Below, piece by piece: positions 14,655-21,705 of a DNA stretch of 34,924 nt. Origin of the DNA: Streptomyces sp. SA15 (GTDB lineage Bacteria; Actinomycetota; Actinomycetes; Streptomycetales; Streptomycetaceae). The notes below the pieces were generated by a model. The model was not told where the DNA came from and ran no database searches. It was given only the letters and a program-made list of their open reading frames with translations. Each line of letters starts with the position of its first letter. Positions within the stretch are counted from its first letter, which is position 1. The stretch lies in assembly GCF_002291145.1 (NCBI RefSeq), contig NZ_NTGE01000167.1, positions 1 to 34,924 of the forward strand, read 5' to 3'. Both the position numbers and the translations under genes were made by a program.

Positions 14655-14836
14655 CGTCCCGCACCCCCTTCCCGCTCCGTGATAACCCCGGCGGAGCCGT
14701 TCACGCGGGAGCCCGGTCAAAGAGAGAGCGAAATCACCTGTGCCCGGGTCCTCTCATGAACTTCTCACGGAGCCCAACGCCCGGGGCCCCGGGACGGGTT
14801 CCCGGGATCCCGACAGGAGCGGACCGCCTGTTCGAG

Positions 14837-15664
14837 CTAGTCGAGGACGGTCACCGGATCACCGAGCCGGATCCTGCCGCCGGATTCGGGCACCAGGTTC
14901 TGTCCGAAGACCAGCTTGCCGCCGATGCGGCGGTGCCGTCCGAGGGTGTGCAGGGGTTCCTTGCCGCGCTCGGCGGTGGACTGGTCGGTCGTGGTCACCA
15001 CGCACCGACCGCACCTCTTGGCGACGCGGAAGGCGACCTCGCCGATGGCCACGCGCGACCAGTCGTCCTCGGCCCAGGCGGCGGTGCCCACCACGACCAC
15101 GTTCGGCCGGAAACGGTTCATGGGCAGGGGGCCCTCCTGAGCGTGACCGCCCTGGGCGATCAGGGAGTTGAGGGCGTCGAGCGAGGCCACCGTGGTGAGC
15201 AGCAGCGGGTAGCCGTCGGCGAACGAGACGGTCTCGCCCGGCAGCGCGAACTCCGGGTCGACGGGCCGACACGTGGCCGGATCGTCCATGTGGACCAGGC
15301 GTGTGCCGACGCCCAGATACGTGCTGCACCAGGTGTGTGCGGCATCGCCCTCGGCCGGAACGACTTCGACCTTGTCGCGGAAGACGTTCACCGGCACGGT
15401 GCCGCCCGATCGCGGCACGGGCACCGCCAACGGGTCCATGCCGGGCGCGGACAGCCGAACGCCGCCGTCGGGCACGAGCTCGGCGGCGGCAAGAGCGAGG
15501 CGCGGGTGCTCGCGTTGTGTGACGACCTTTCCCCCGTCGTCGATCAGCATCCAGCGCCGGTCTCCGGCCAGCCCCCAGGGCTCCACGACGGCCTGCCGGG
15601 GCGCCAGGCCCCGGAACGCCTTGACCGGATGGACATGGATGGACTGCAGCTGCGGGTTCCCCAT
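14837..15664 (-). CDS. MOSC domain-containing protein (YcbX/mARC-like)
   Basis: A 275-residue protein. The N-terminal MOSC_N beta-barrel starts LQSIHVHPVKAFRGL and continues through GLAGDRRWMLID and VTQREHPRLAL. The C-terminal MOSC domain contains NRFRPNVVV, the conserved cysteine in KRCGRCVVTTTDQST, and LVFGQNLVPE. Relatives bind the molybdenum cofactor through this cysteine and reduce N-hydroxylated compounds, or support cofactor sulphuration. Actinobacterial members lack the ferredoxin domain of E. coli YcbX, as here. ATG 15664 begins the family's usual N-terminus; the longer frame upstream is unrelated sequence antisense to the DUF6643 gene. There are no molybdenum-cofactor genes in the window. 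Confidence 0.9.
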   Translation of the reverse strand: MGNPQLQSIHVHPVKAFRGLAPRQAVVEPWGLAGDRRWMLIDDGGKVVTQREHPRLALAAAELVPDGGVRLSAPGMDPLAVPVPRSGGTVPVNVFRDKVEVVPAEGDAAHTWCSTYLGVGTRLVHMDDPATCRPVDPEFALPGETVSFADGYPLLLTTVASLDALNSLIAQGGHAQEGPLPMNRFRPNVVVVGTAAWAEDDWSRVAIGEVAFRVAKRCGRCVVTTTDQSTAERGKEPLHTLGRHRRIGGKLVFGQNLVPESGGRIRLGDPVTVLD

Positions 15665-15705
15665 GCGGTCATCGTGCCAGGTGGCACGGACAGCCTGGGG
15701 AGGAA

Positions 15706-16146
15706 TCAGTACCCGCGGTACTGCTGCTGGTTGTTGTAGGGCTCCTGGTACGGAGTCTGCGGGGGCCGGGGAGCCGCGGGGCGCATCGCCTCGTAGCCCG
15801 TGCCCATGCCGGGGCCCGCCGGCCGCGGCTGCTGCGGTTGCGCACCGGGGTAACCGCGCGGCGCGCCGGCCTGCTGCGGGATGTACGCCGCGGGCGCCTG
15901 CTGCAACGGGGCCGGCTGCTGGGCCTGCGGATAGCCGTAGGAGGGCTGGGACGGGCCCGCCGGCAGGGCGGGCAGCGCCGACGGCAGCGCGGGCAGGTGG
16001 CTGCCCGGCATGTCGTACGCCGCGGGGACCCGGATCGGGGCGATCTGCGGGGTACCCCGCTCGGCCACGAGCTTGTCGTAGATCGGAGTGTCCGGGAAGG
16101 AGGCGGAGTAGTAGCCGCCGCCATAAGTGGAGCGGGGGGAGGTCAT
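15706..16146 (-). CDS. DUF6643 family protein (Pro/Gln-rich)
   Basis: A 146-residue protein. The first 45 residues (TSPRSTYGGGYYSASFPDTP, YDKLVAERGTPQIAPIRVPA) resemble a Streptomyces family annotated as DUF6643. The remainder is a low-complexity region rich in proline, glutamine, alanine and glycine, ending YNNQQQYRGY. It is probably disordered and cytoplasmic; no signal peptide or membrane segment is seen. ATG 16146 has no Shine-Dalgarno, but TAACTT lies 7 nt upstream, so the message may be leaderless. It is divergent from the TerA-like gene. Function unknown. Confidence 0.8.
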   Translation of the reverse strand: MTSPRSTYGGGYYSASFPDTPIYDKLVAERGTPQIAPIRVPAAYDMPGSHLPALPSALPALPAGPSQPSYGYPQAQQPAPLQQAPAAYIPQQAGAPRGYPGAQPQQPRPAGPGMGTGYEAMRPAAPRPPQTPYQEPYNNQQQYRGY

Positions 16147-16153
16147 GGCACAT

Positions 16154-16159
16154 AAGTTA
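16154..16159 (-). promoter_or_regulatory. -10 hexamer of the DUF6643 gene (candidate leaderless start)
   Basis: On the minus strand TAACTT ends 7 nt before ATG 16146, and no purine-rich ribosome binding site lies in between. This places transcription initiation at or near the ATG. Confidence 0.5.
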
Positions 16160-16436
16160 AGCCCACGATGTGCTGGTTGGGGAGACCGATAAGAGGGTTG
16201 TTTTCCGTGTCGGCAGTGACGCGGGATCCCTAATGCGAGCGAACTCGGCAAAATGGGGCGCGAGCAGAGCGTTTCTCATGTAAAGGCCGAGTTCCTGGCG
16301 GGTTACCAGTGGTTGGCCGCCGGGGTTCCCGCGCACTTCATGGGACTTCATCGGCCCGGGGATTATGTTGAGAGTTCAGACAATCCGATGGGCTGCCGGG
16401 ATGCGGCCTGCGCCGTGAGTCGCGATGGGGGCGGAC

Positions 16437-17681
16437 ATGTCAATGCCGAAAGGGTCGAATGTTCCGGTGCCGACGACGGCACTGCGCGTCGAATTGGGCC
16501 GGCGTTCCGGACCGGGCGTGCCCGACGTGGACGCGTCGGCGCTGCTGCTGGTGGGCGGAAAGGTCCGTTCCGACGCCGACTTCGTCTTCTACAACCAGCC
16601 CGCGCACTCCTCCGGCGCTGTCCGGCACGAGGGCAAACGGGACGAGGGCGGCAGGGTGACCGACACTCTCGTCGTCGACCTCGCGCGCGTGGAGCAGTCC
16701 GTCGAGACCGTCGTCCTCGCCGCCTCGGCGGACGGCGGTACGTTCGCGGCCGTGCCGGACCTCTACATCGAGGTCCGTGACGCCGCCCAGGACGCGGTGG
16801 TCGCCCGTTTCGACAGCGCGGGAGCCACCGTGGAAACCGCTTTCGTGCTCGGCGAGTTCTATCGCCGTCAAGGGGCGTGGAAATTTCGTGCCGTGGGCCA
16901 GGGCTACGGGAGCGGGCTCGAGGGCCTCGCCACCGACTTCGGGATCACCGTGGACGAGCCCCAGCAGGCCGCACCCGCGACCGCCCCGGCGCCGGTCGCG
17001 CCCCCGCCGTCCTCTTCACCCCCGCCGCCCTCTTCGGCGCCGGTGCGCCTGACCAAGGTGACGCTCACCAAGGCGGCCCCGTCCGTCTCGCTGACCAAGC
17101 AGGGCGGCACCTCGGGCGCGCTGCGGGTGAACCTCAACTGGCAGGTGCGCAAGCAGTTCTCCGGGTGGGCCGGCAAGATGGGCCGCTCGGTGGCCACGCA
17201 CACGGACCTCGACCTCGACCTGTGCGCCCTGTACGAACTCACCGACGGCAGCAAGGGAGTCGTCCAGTCCCTCGGCAACGCCTTCGGCGCCCTGCACCGG
17301 CCCCCGTACATCCACCTCGACGGCGACGACCGCACGGGCGCCCTTGAGAGCGGCGAGAACCTCACCGTCAACCTCGACCACAAGCAGGCCTTCCGGCGCA
17401 TCCTCATCTTCGTGACCATCTACGAAGGGGCGCGCTCCTTCGCCGACCTGCACGCCACGGTCACCCTCCGGCCGCAGCACGGCGCCCCGATCGACTTCTC
17501 CCTCGACGAGTGCACCGTCCCCTCCACGGTCTGCGCACTCGCCCTGATCACCAACACCGGCAGCGACCTGGTTGTCCGGCGCGAGGCCCGCTACCTGGTG
17601 CCCGAACGGGGTGTGAGCCCTCAAAGGACCGTGGACCACGCGTACGGGTGGGGCATGAACTGGACCCCCGGCCGGAAGTGA
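16437..17681 (+). CDS. TerA-like tellurium resistance/stress protein with two TerD-type domains
   Basis: A protein of about 414 residues. The first TerD domain (about 1-175) begins MPKGSNVPVP and contains LLLVGGKVRSDADFVFYNQP, the acidic calcium-binding-type loop of the family, and VETAFVLGEFYRRQGAWKFR. A proline/serine-rich linker follows. A second domain (about 215-405) starts TKAAPSVSLTKQGG and holds DLDLDLCALYELTDG and IHLDGDDRTGALESGENL, as in TerA. TerD-family proteins form membrane-linked stress complexes; tellurite resistance is only one phenotype. ATG 16437 has GGGGG 5 nt upstream; ATG 16425 is an alternative. No terB, terC, terD or terZ genes are present here, so this is an isolated member. 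Confidence 0.85.
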   Translation: MSMPKGSNVPVPTTALRVELGRRSGPGVPDVDASALLLVGGKVRSDADFVFYNQPAHSSGAVRHEGKRDEGGRVTDTLVVDLARVEQSVETVVLAASADGGTFAAVPDLYIEVRDAAQDAVVARFDSAGATVETAFVLGEFYRRQGAWKFRAVGQGYGSGLEGLATDFGITVDEPQQAAPATAPAPVAPPPSSSPPPPSSAPVRLTKVTLTKAAPSVSLTKQGGTSGALRVNLNWQVRKQFSGWAGKMGRSVATHTDLDLDLCALYELTDGSKGVVQSLGNAFGALHRPPYIHLDGDDRTGALESGENLTVNLDHKQAFRRILIFVTIYEGARSFADLHATVTLRPQHGAPIDFSLDECTVPSTVCALALITNTGSDLVVRREARYLVPERGVSPQRTVDHAYGWGMNWTPGRK

Positions 17682-17685
17682 ACCC

Positions 17686-18864
17686 TCAGCTCTCGTCCCC
17701 GACGACGGCGTCCGGGCGCGCGTAGGTACGGCCCTTCCAGGCCGCACCGCGTCCCCTGTAGTGCTGCACGGCGGAATCGACCGTCATGAGGAGGTACAGG
17801 AAAGCGGTGAACGGCAGCAGAGGAGCGAGCCACAGGGGCTGGCGGTAGTACCGGAGCATCGGGACGTACGTCCCGGTCATCACCAGCCACGCGAGACCAC
17901 CGACGACCGCGGCCGCCGTACTCCCCACGGCCACACCCACGAGCACGGCCACCGGCGGCACCAGGTAGACCAACGCGAGCCCGGCAACCGTGGCGGCCAG
18001 CAGCAGAAGGTTGTGCCGCAACTGCGCGTACGCGCTCCGCGACACCATCCGCCACAGGTCGTGCAGCCGCGGATACGGACGCACGCTGTCCACCCGCTCC
18101 GCCAGCCCCAGCCAGATGTGACCGCCCCCGCCCTTGACGGCCCGCGCGAGCGCCACGTCGTCGATGACGGCGTGCCGGATGGCGTCCGGGATCCGCGCCC
18201 GCTCGGCCGCCTCGGTGCGCAGCAGCACGCAACCGCCCGCCGCGGCCGCCGTACGCGCCGTCCTCCGGCCGATCCGGCGGAACGGATAGAGCTGCGCGAA
18301 GAAATACACGAAGGCGGGCACGACGAGCCGCTCCCACATGCTCTCCACCCGCAGCCGGGCCATCTGGGAGACGACGTCGAAGCCTCCCGTGCGCGCCGCC
18401 GCGACCAACTGCCGCAGACTGTCCGGCGCGTGGGCGATGTCGGCGTCGGTCAACAGCAGGTATTCGGGGCCACGCGCGCGTGCCAGGCCGATGCCGTGAC
18501 GTACCGCCCAGAGCTTCCCGGTCCAGCCCGCGGGCGGCTCGCCGGGCGAGGACACCGTCAGCGGCAGCCCGCCGTGCCGCCGCGCCAGCTCCCGCGCGAG
18601 CTCCCCGGTGCCGTCCGAACTGCCGTCGTCGACGAGGAAGACCTCCGCCCGCCCCGGATACTCCTGGGCGAGCAGCGACGGCAGGCTCGCCGGCAGCACC
18701 GCGGCCTCGTCGCGTGCCGGTACGACGACGCAGACGGCAGGCCAGTCGTCCGGTTCCCGCCGTGTCGGCAGTCCGACGTCCGTGCGCCAGAACAAGCCCT
18801 GGCCGAGCAGCAGCCACAGCCAGGCGACGAGTGATCCGGCGGCAGTCCACACGATGGCGCTCAC
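17686..18864 (-). CDS. hpnB: HpnB-like family 2 glycosyltransferase, membrane-bound
   Basis: A 392-residue protein: one N-terminal membrane helix, then a GT-A catalytic domain, then three or so C-terminal helices. VCVVVPARDEAAVLPASL and VFLVDDGSSDGTGELA are the nucleotide-binding strands, and LLLTDADIAH has the DxD metal motif. Several further segments look characteristic of hopene-associated HpnB: GWTGKLWA, WERLVVPAFVYFFAQLYPF, AAAAGGCVLLR, HAVIDDVALARAVK and DSAVQHYRGRGAAWKGR. Family members are linked to hopanoid side-chain modification, but none of the squalene/hopene genes is in the window. GTG 18864 is chosen; a TTG at 18897 is less likely. Its end lies 4 bp from the convergent TerA-like gene. 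Confidence 0.85.
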   Translation of the reverse strand: MSAIVWTAAGSLVAWLWLLLGQGLFWRTDVGLPTRREPDDWPAVCVVVPARDEAAVLPASLPSLLAQEYPGRAEVFLVDDGSSDGTGELARELARRHGGLPLTVSSPGEPPAGWTGKLWAVRHGIGLARARGPEYLLLTDADIAHAPDSLRQLVAAARTGGFDVVSQMARLRVESMWERLVVPAFVYFFAQLYPFRRIGRRTARTAAAAGGCVLLRTEAAERARIPDAIRHAVIDDVALARAVKGGGGHIWLGLAERVDSVRPYPRLHDLWRMVSRSAYAQLRHNLLLLAATVAGLALVYLVPPVAVLVGVAVGSTAAAVVGGLAWLVMTGTYVPMLRYYRQPLWLAPLLPFTAFLYLLMTVDSAVQHYRGRGAAWKGRTYARPDAVVGDES

Positions 18865-18909
18865 GCGCGCAGTCTGCCCCACCGGGCCGGTCTCCAAGAG
18901 CGCATCGTC

Positions 18910-18915
18910 TATCGT
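18910..18915 (+). promoter_or_regulatory. -10 hexamer of the racemase-like gene (candidate leaderless start)
   Basis: TATCGT lies 6 nt before GTG 18922, within the 57-bp divergent gap to the glycosyltransferase. There is no purine-rich ribosome binding site between hexamer and start. Confidence 0.5.
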
Positions 18916-18921
18916 GACCGG

Positions 18922-19707
18922 GTGAAGATCGCGCTCATGGACTCAGGAATCGGTCTGCTGGCGGCCACCGCCGCGGTACGGCGTCTGCGCCCCGACGCCG
19001 ATCTCGTACTCTCCCTCGACCCCGACGGCATGCCCTGGGGCCCGAGGACCCCCGAGGACCTCACCCGGCGCGCCCTGGCCGTCGCCGAGGCCGCCGCCGC
19101 GCACCGGCCCGACGCCCTGATCATCGGCTGCAACACCGCCACCGTGCACGCGCTGCCCACCCTGCGCGCCCGCCTCGAACCCGGCATCCCGGTCATCGGC
19201 ACGGTTCCGGCGATCAAGCCGGCCGCGGCCGGCGGCGGGCCCGTCGCGATCTGGGCGACGCCCGCCACCACGGGCAGCCCCTACCAGTGCGGTCTCATCG
19301 AGGAGTTCGCCGACGGCGTGGCGGTCACCGAGGTCCCCTGCTACGGCCTCGCCGAGGCGGTGGAGCACGCGGACGAGGCGGCCATCGAGGCCGCCGTGTC
19401 CGCCGCGGCGGCGCTGACCCCCGACGAGGTGACGACCGTGGTTCTGGGCTGCACCCACTACGAACTCGTCTCCGACCGCATCCGCACCGCGGTGCAGCGC
19501 CCCGGCTTCCCGCCGCTCGTCCTGCACGGCTCGGCGGGCGCGGTCGCCGCCCAGGCGCTGCGTCGGCTCGGCGAGCAGCCCGCTCCCCGGGCCACCGCAG
19601 ACGGAACTTTGACCGTGCTGCTGAGCGGACGCGAGGGCGCCCTGCCCGAGCCCGCCCTGGCCTACGAGGAGGGCAGGCTCCTCCAGGCGGTCACCCCTGC
19701 CCGGTGA
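18922..19707 (+). CDS. glutamate racemase-like protein (Asp/Glu racemase family)
   Basis: A 261-residue protein with the family frame of MurI: MKIALMDSGIG at the start, IIGCNTATVHAL with the first catalytic cysteine (Cys70), GTVPAIKPA, WATPATTGSPYQ, and VLGCTHYELV with the second cysteine (Cys177). Both catalytic cysteines and the neighbouring Thr and His are kept, so racemase activity, probably L- to D-glutamate, is plausible. Length and motif order match MurI, yet the segment MPWGPRTPEDLTRR replaces the usual RxPYG stretch, which suggests a paralogue with altered substrate preference. It is not next to other cell-wall genes. The upstream divergent neighbour is the HpnB-like glycosyltransferase. 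Confidence 0.8.
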   Translation: MKIALMDSGIGLLAATAAVRRLRPDADLVLSLDPDGMPWGPRTPEDLTRRALAVAEAAAAHRPDALIIGCNTATVHALPTLRARLEPGIPVIGTVPAIKPAAAGGGPVAIWATPATTGSPYQCGLIEEFADGVAVTEVPCYGLAEAVEHADEAAIEAAVSAAAALTPDEVTTVVLGCTHYELVSDRIRTAVQRPGFPPLVLHGSAGAVAAQALRRLGEQPAPRATADGTLTVLLSGREGALPEPALAYEEGRLLQAVTPAR

Positions 19708-19834
19708 CCGAGAGGCACTCCTCGGTCTGGCTCGCAGCCGGCGGATACGGATGATGCGGACGTCTCGCGTCCACTGCGCCTCGGCCCGGCTCAGTCACCC
19801 TCCGCGACGAGCTACCCGCGCAGCGAAACCTGAG

Positions 19835-19840
19835 TAGTCT
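19835..19840 (+). promoter_or_regulatory. -10 hexamer of the membrane protein gene (candidate leaderless start)
   Basis: TAGTCT ends 7 nt before ATG 19848, with CATAGAC between and no ribosome binding site. It is the same hexamer and spacing as at 881-886. Confidence 0.5.
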
Positions 19841-19847
19841 CATAGAC

Positions 19848-20384
19848 ATGAGGGACCATCCCCACGACGAGAACACCCACCACCCCGACGTCTGGACCGG
19901 CCGAGCCTCGAACCGGTTCCAGTGGCTGCTGGCGCTCGTCGGCGCCGCCTGCCTGGCCCTCGGCATCGAGCTGGCCGTCGACTCGGCGTGGACGTCCGGC
20001 ATCGCCCCGCTGGTGATGGCGGTAGTCGGCTGCATCGCGGCCGGGCTGCTCGTCCTCTTCGGTACCCTCGCGTTCGTGCACGTGGCTCTCAAGGTCGACC
20101 AGGAGTGCCTGGAAGTGCGCTGCGGCCACATGGGCCTGCCGCGCCGCCGTATCCCGCTGTCGCACGTCGCCGGCGCCGAGGTCGACCCGCACGTCACCCC
20201 GCGCCACTGGGGCGGCTGGGGCTACCGCTGGCGTCCCGAGAAGGGCACCGCGGTCGTCGTACGACGCGGCGAGGGCGTCGTGCTGCGCCTGTGGGACGGC
20301 CACATGTTCACCATCACCGTGGACGACGCGGAGGCGGCCGTACGCGTCATCCGGGCCCGGCTGCGCTCCGGCGCGGCGCGCTGA
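19848..20384 (+). CDS. conserved membrane protein, possible PH-like C-terminal domain
   Basis: A 178-residue protein. Residues 23-75 hold two membrane segments (FQWLLALVGAACLALGIELA and PLVMAVVGCIAAGLLVLFGT). The C-terminal part has strands LKVDQECLEVRCG, RIPLSHVAGAEVDP, TAVVVRRGEGVVLRLWDGH and TITVDDAEAAVRVIRARL. The strand order, the HWGGWGYRW turn and the final helix resemble the small bacterial PH-like proteins that follow two membrane helices. This is fold-level inference. It may scaffold or sense at the membrane; no catalytic motif is seen. It converges with the O-antigen-ligase-like gene, 13 bp away. Confidence 0.75.
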   Translation: MRDHPHDENTHHPDVWTGRASNRFQWLLALVGAACLALGIELAVDSAWTSGIAPLVMAVVGCIAAGLLVLFGTLAFVHVALKVDQECLEVRCGHMGLPRRRIPLSHVAGAEVDPHVTPRHWGGWGYRWRPEKGTAVVVRRGEGVVLRLWDGHMFTITVDDAEAAVRVIRARLRSGAAR

Positions 20385-20397
20385 AGTCGCACCGAGG

Positions 20398-21459
20398 TCA
20401 CGGAGCCAGACGGTCACCACGGCGTACGTCCGTCTCGCGTCGCGCCGGCTCCTCGGCGAGGGGATGTGCCGTGGCCAGCCCCGCCAGCAGTCCGGCGCCC
20501 ACCGACACCGTCGTGAAGCTCAGCGCGTTGCCGACGCAGGCGATCGCCGCCAGCGCCGTCAGGGCCGCGCCCGCCGTGAGAGCCACCGGCGTGGGACGCC
20601 GGGAGCGCCACAGCGCGTACAGCTCCCAGCCGAAGGCCGCCGCCAGCAGGGCCACGCCGAGGACTCCCTGCTCGGCCGCCTGCTGCAGCGGCGCCGAGTG
20701 CGGCTTGCCGTCGGACACCAGTGTCTGCGCCGTCGTGCTGTGCTCCCCGAAACGGCCGGGGCCGACGCCCAGGGCCGCCTCCTGGTGCGCCATGCGCAGC
20801 GCGTCGTGCCACAGCTCCACCCGGTGCTCGGTCAGCCGGCCCTCCAGGGACACGGCGAGCCCGTCCGGCACCGCCCTCCCGGCGACCGCCCAGGTCAGGC
20901 CGGTCACCAGGGCCGTGGCCAGGGCCAGCCCAGCGAGGCCCGGGCCGCGGTGGCGCATCCGGCCCGCGGCGAGTGAGCACAGCAGCACCACGACACAGGA
21001 CACGAAACCGCCCACCGAGCCGAGGACGGCCGCGGTCACCGCGATCCCGGCGGCCAACGCGCCCAGGGAGAGCCGCAGGGCCGGGGCCTCGGCGGACCAG
21101 ACGGCGCAGCACGCGGCACCCGCGGACAGGGTCAGCAGAGCGGCGGTGGCGCCGGTGTGTCCGAGCGGCGTGACGAGCTCGGGCCCGGGCGCGACGCGTG
21201 GCATGGCCACCGTCAGGCCGAGTCCGGCCAGGGCCCCGGCGCAGGGCGCGGCCACGGGCAGGAGCGCTCCGCACATCCGCCCCGCGGCATAGCCGGCGGC
21301 CACGGCCAGTACCGCGAGCAGCACGCCCTCCGGGCGGCCGCCCTGCGCACCCGCCGTGATCAGGGACCAGATGGCGCAGGTCCCGAGGATCACGACGCCG
21401 GCCGAGTCAGAAACGTTTCGTCTGTCGCCGTCCTCCTCCGGACCGGCCACAGACGTCAT
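20398..21459 (-). CDS. O-antigen ligase-like membrane protein
   Basis: A protein of about 353 residues with roughly ten hydrophobic segments (for example VVILGTCAIWSLITAG, LGALAAGIAVTAAVLGSVGG, LAGLALATALVTGLTWAVAG). It carries the Wzy_C/WaaL signature loop: EHRVELWHDALRMAHQEA, then LGVGPGRFGEHS and the late HSAPLQQAAEQGVLGVALLA. In the family this loop, with its conserved Arg and His, ligates lipid-linked glycans; actinobacterial members are of unknown substrate. The protein is shorter than typical 400-450-residue ligases. ATG 21459 is chosen over an in-frame GTG 15 nt upstream. A run of ten C lies just upstream of the start. Confidence 0.75.
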   Translation of the reverse strand: MTSVAGPEEDGDRRNVSDSAGVVILGTCAIWSLITAGAQGGRPEGVLLAVLAVAAGYAAGRMCGALLPVAAPCAGALAGLGLTVAMPRVAPGPELVTPLGHTGATAALLTLSAGAACCAVWSAEAPALRLSLGALAAGIAVTAAVLGSVGGFVSCVVVLLCSLAAGRMRHRGPGLAGLALATALVTGLTWAVAGRAVPDGLAVSLEGRLTEHRVELWHDALRMAHQEAALGVGPGRFGEHSTTAQTLVSDGKPHSAPLQQAAEQGVLGVALLAAAFGWELYALWRSRRPTPVALTAGAALTALAAIACVGNALSFTTVSVGAGLLAGLATAHPLAEEPARRETDVRRGDRLAP

Positions 21460-21478
21460 CCCCGTGGAACCCACCCCG

Positions 21479-21488
21479 CCCCCCCCCC
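21479..21488. repeat. homopolymer of 10 C/G next to the O-antigen-ligase-like start
   Basis: On the minus strand this is G10 in the leader, about 20 nt before ATG 21459. Long G/C runs slip in replication, so its length could vary between cells or be misread in sequencing. Confidence 0.7.
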
Positions 21489-21693
21489 GAACCGGTCGCC
21501 CCCGACCTGTGAGGTCCCGGTCGTCGCGGGCGTTACCGGCCCGTACGACAAAGACTTCGGCACACCGTAACGGCTGACGGACGGTTTGTGGACGAGTCGG
21601 ACCGAGTTGCGCAGGAACGTTGTGGCAGACCGGCCGGGGAAGCGCTGACCGGGACCCGGCCGACCGCGCTGTCGGCGCCAAGGTCAGCCGCCG

Positions 21694-21699
21694 TACACT
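21694..21699 (+). promoter_or_regulatory. -10 hexamer of lnt (candidate leaderless start)
   Basis: TACACT ends 6 nt before GTG 21706. A CTGTCG about 18 bp further upstream is a possible -35. No ribosome binding site is present. Confidence 0.5.
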
Positions 21700-21705
21700 C
21701 CCACA

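Noticed and set aside
15760..16000. Glutamine/proline-rich repeats of the DUF6643 gene as a tandem DNA repeat
   Set aside because: The low complexity is at protein level with irregular spacing; no DNA unit repeats cleanly.
16437..17681. A complete tellurite resistance operon
   Set aside because: Only one TerA-like gene is present; terB, terC, terD and terZ are absent and neighbours are unrelated.
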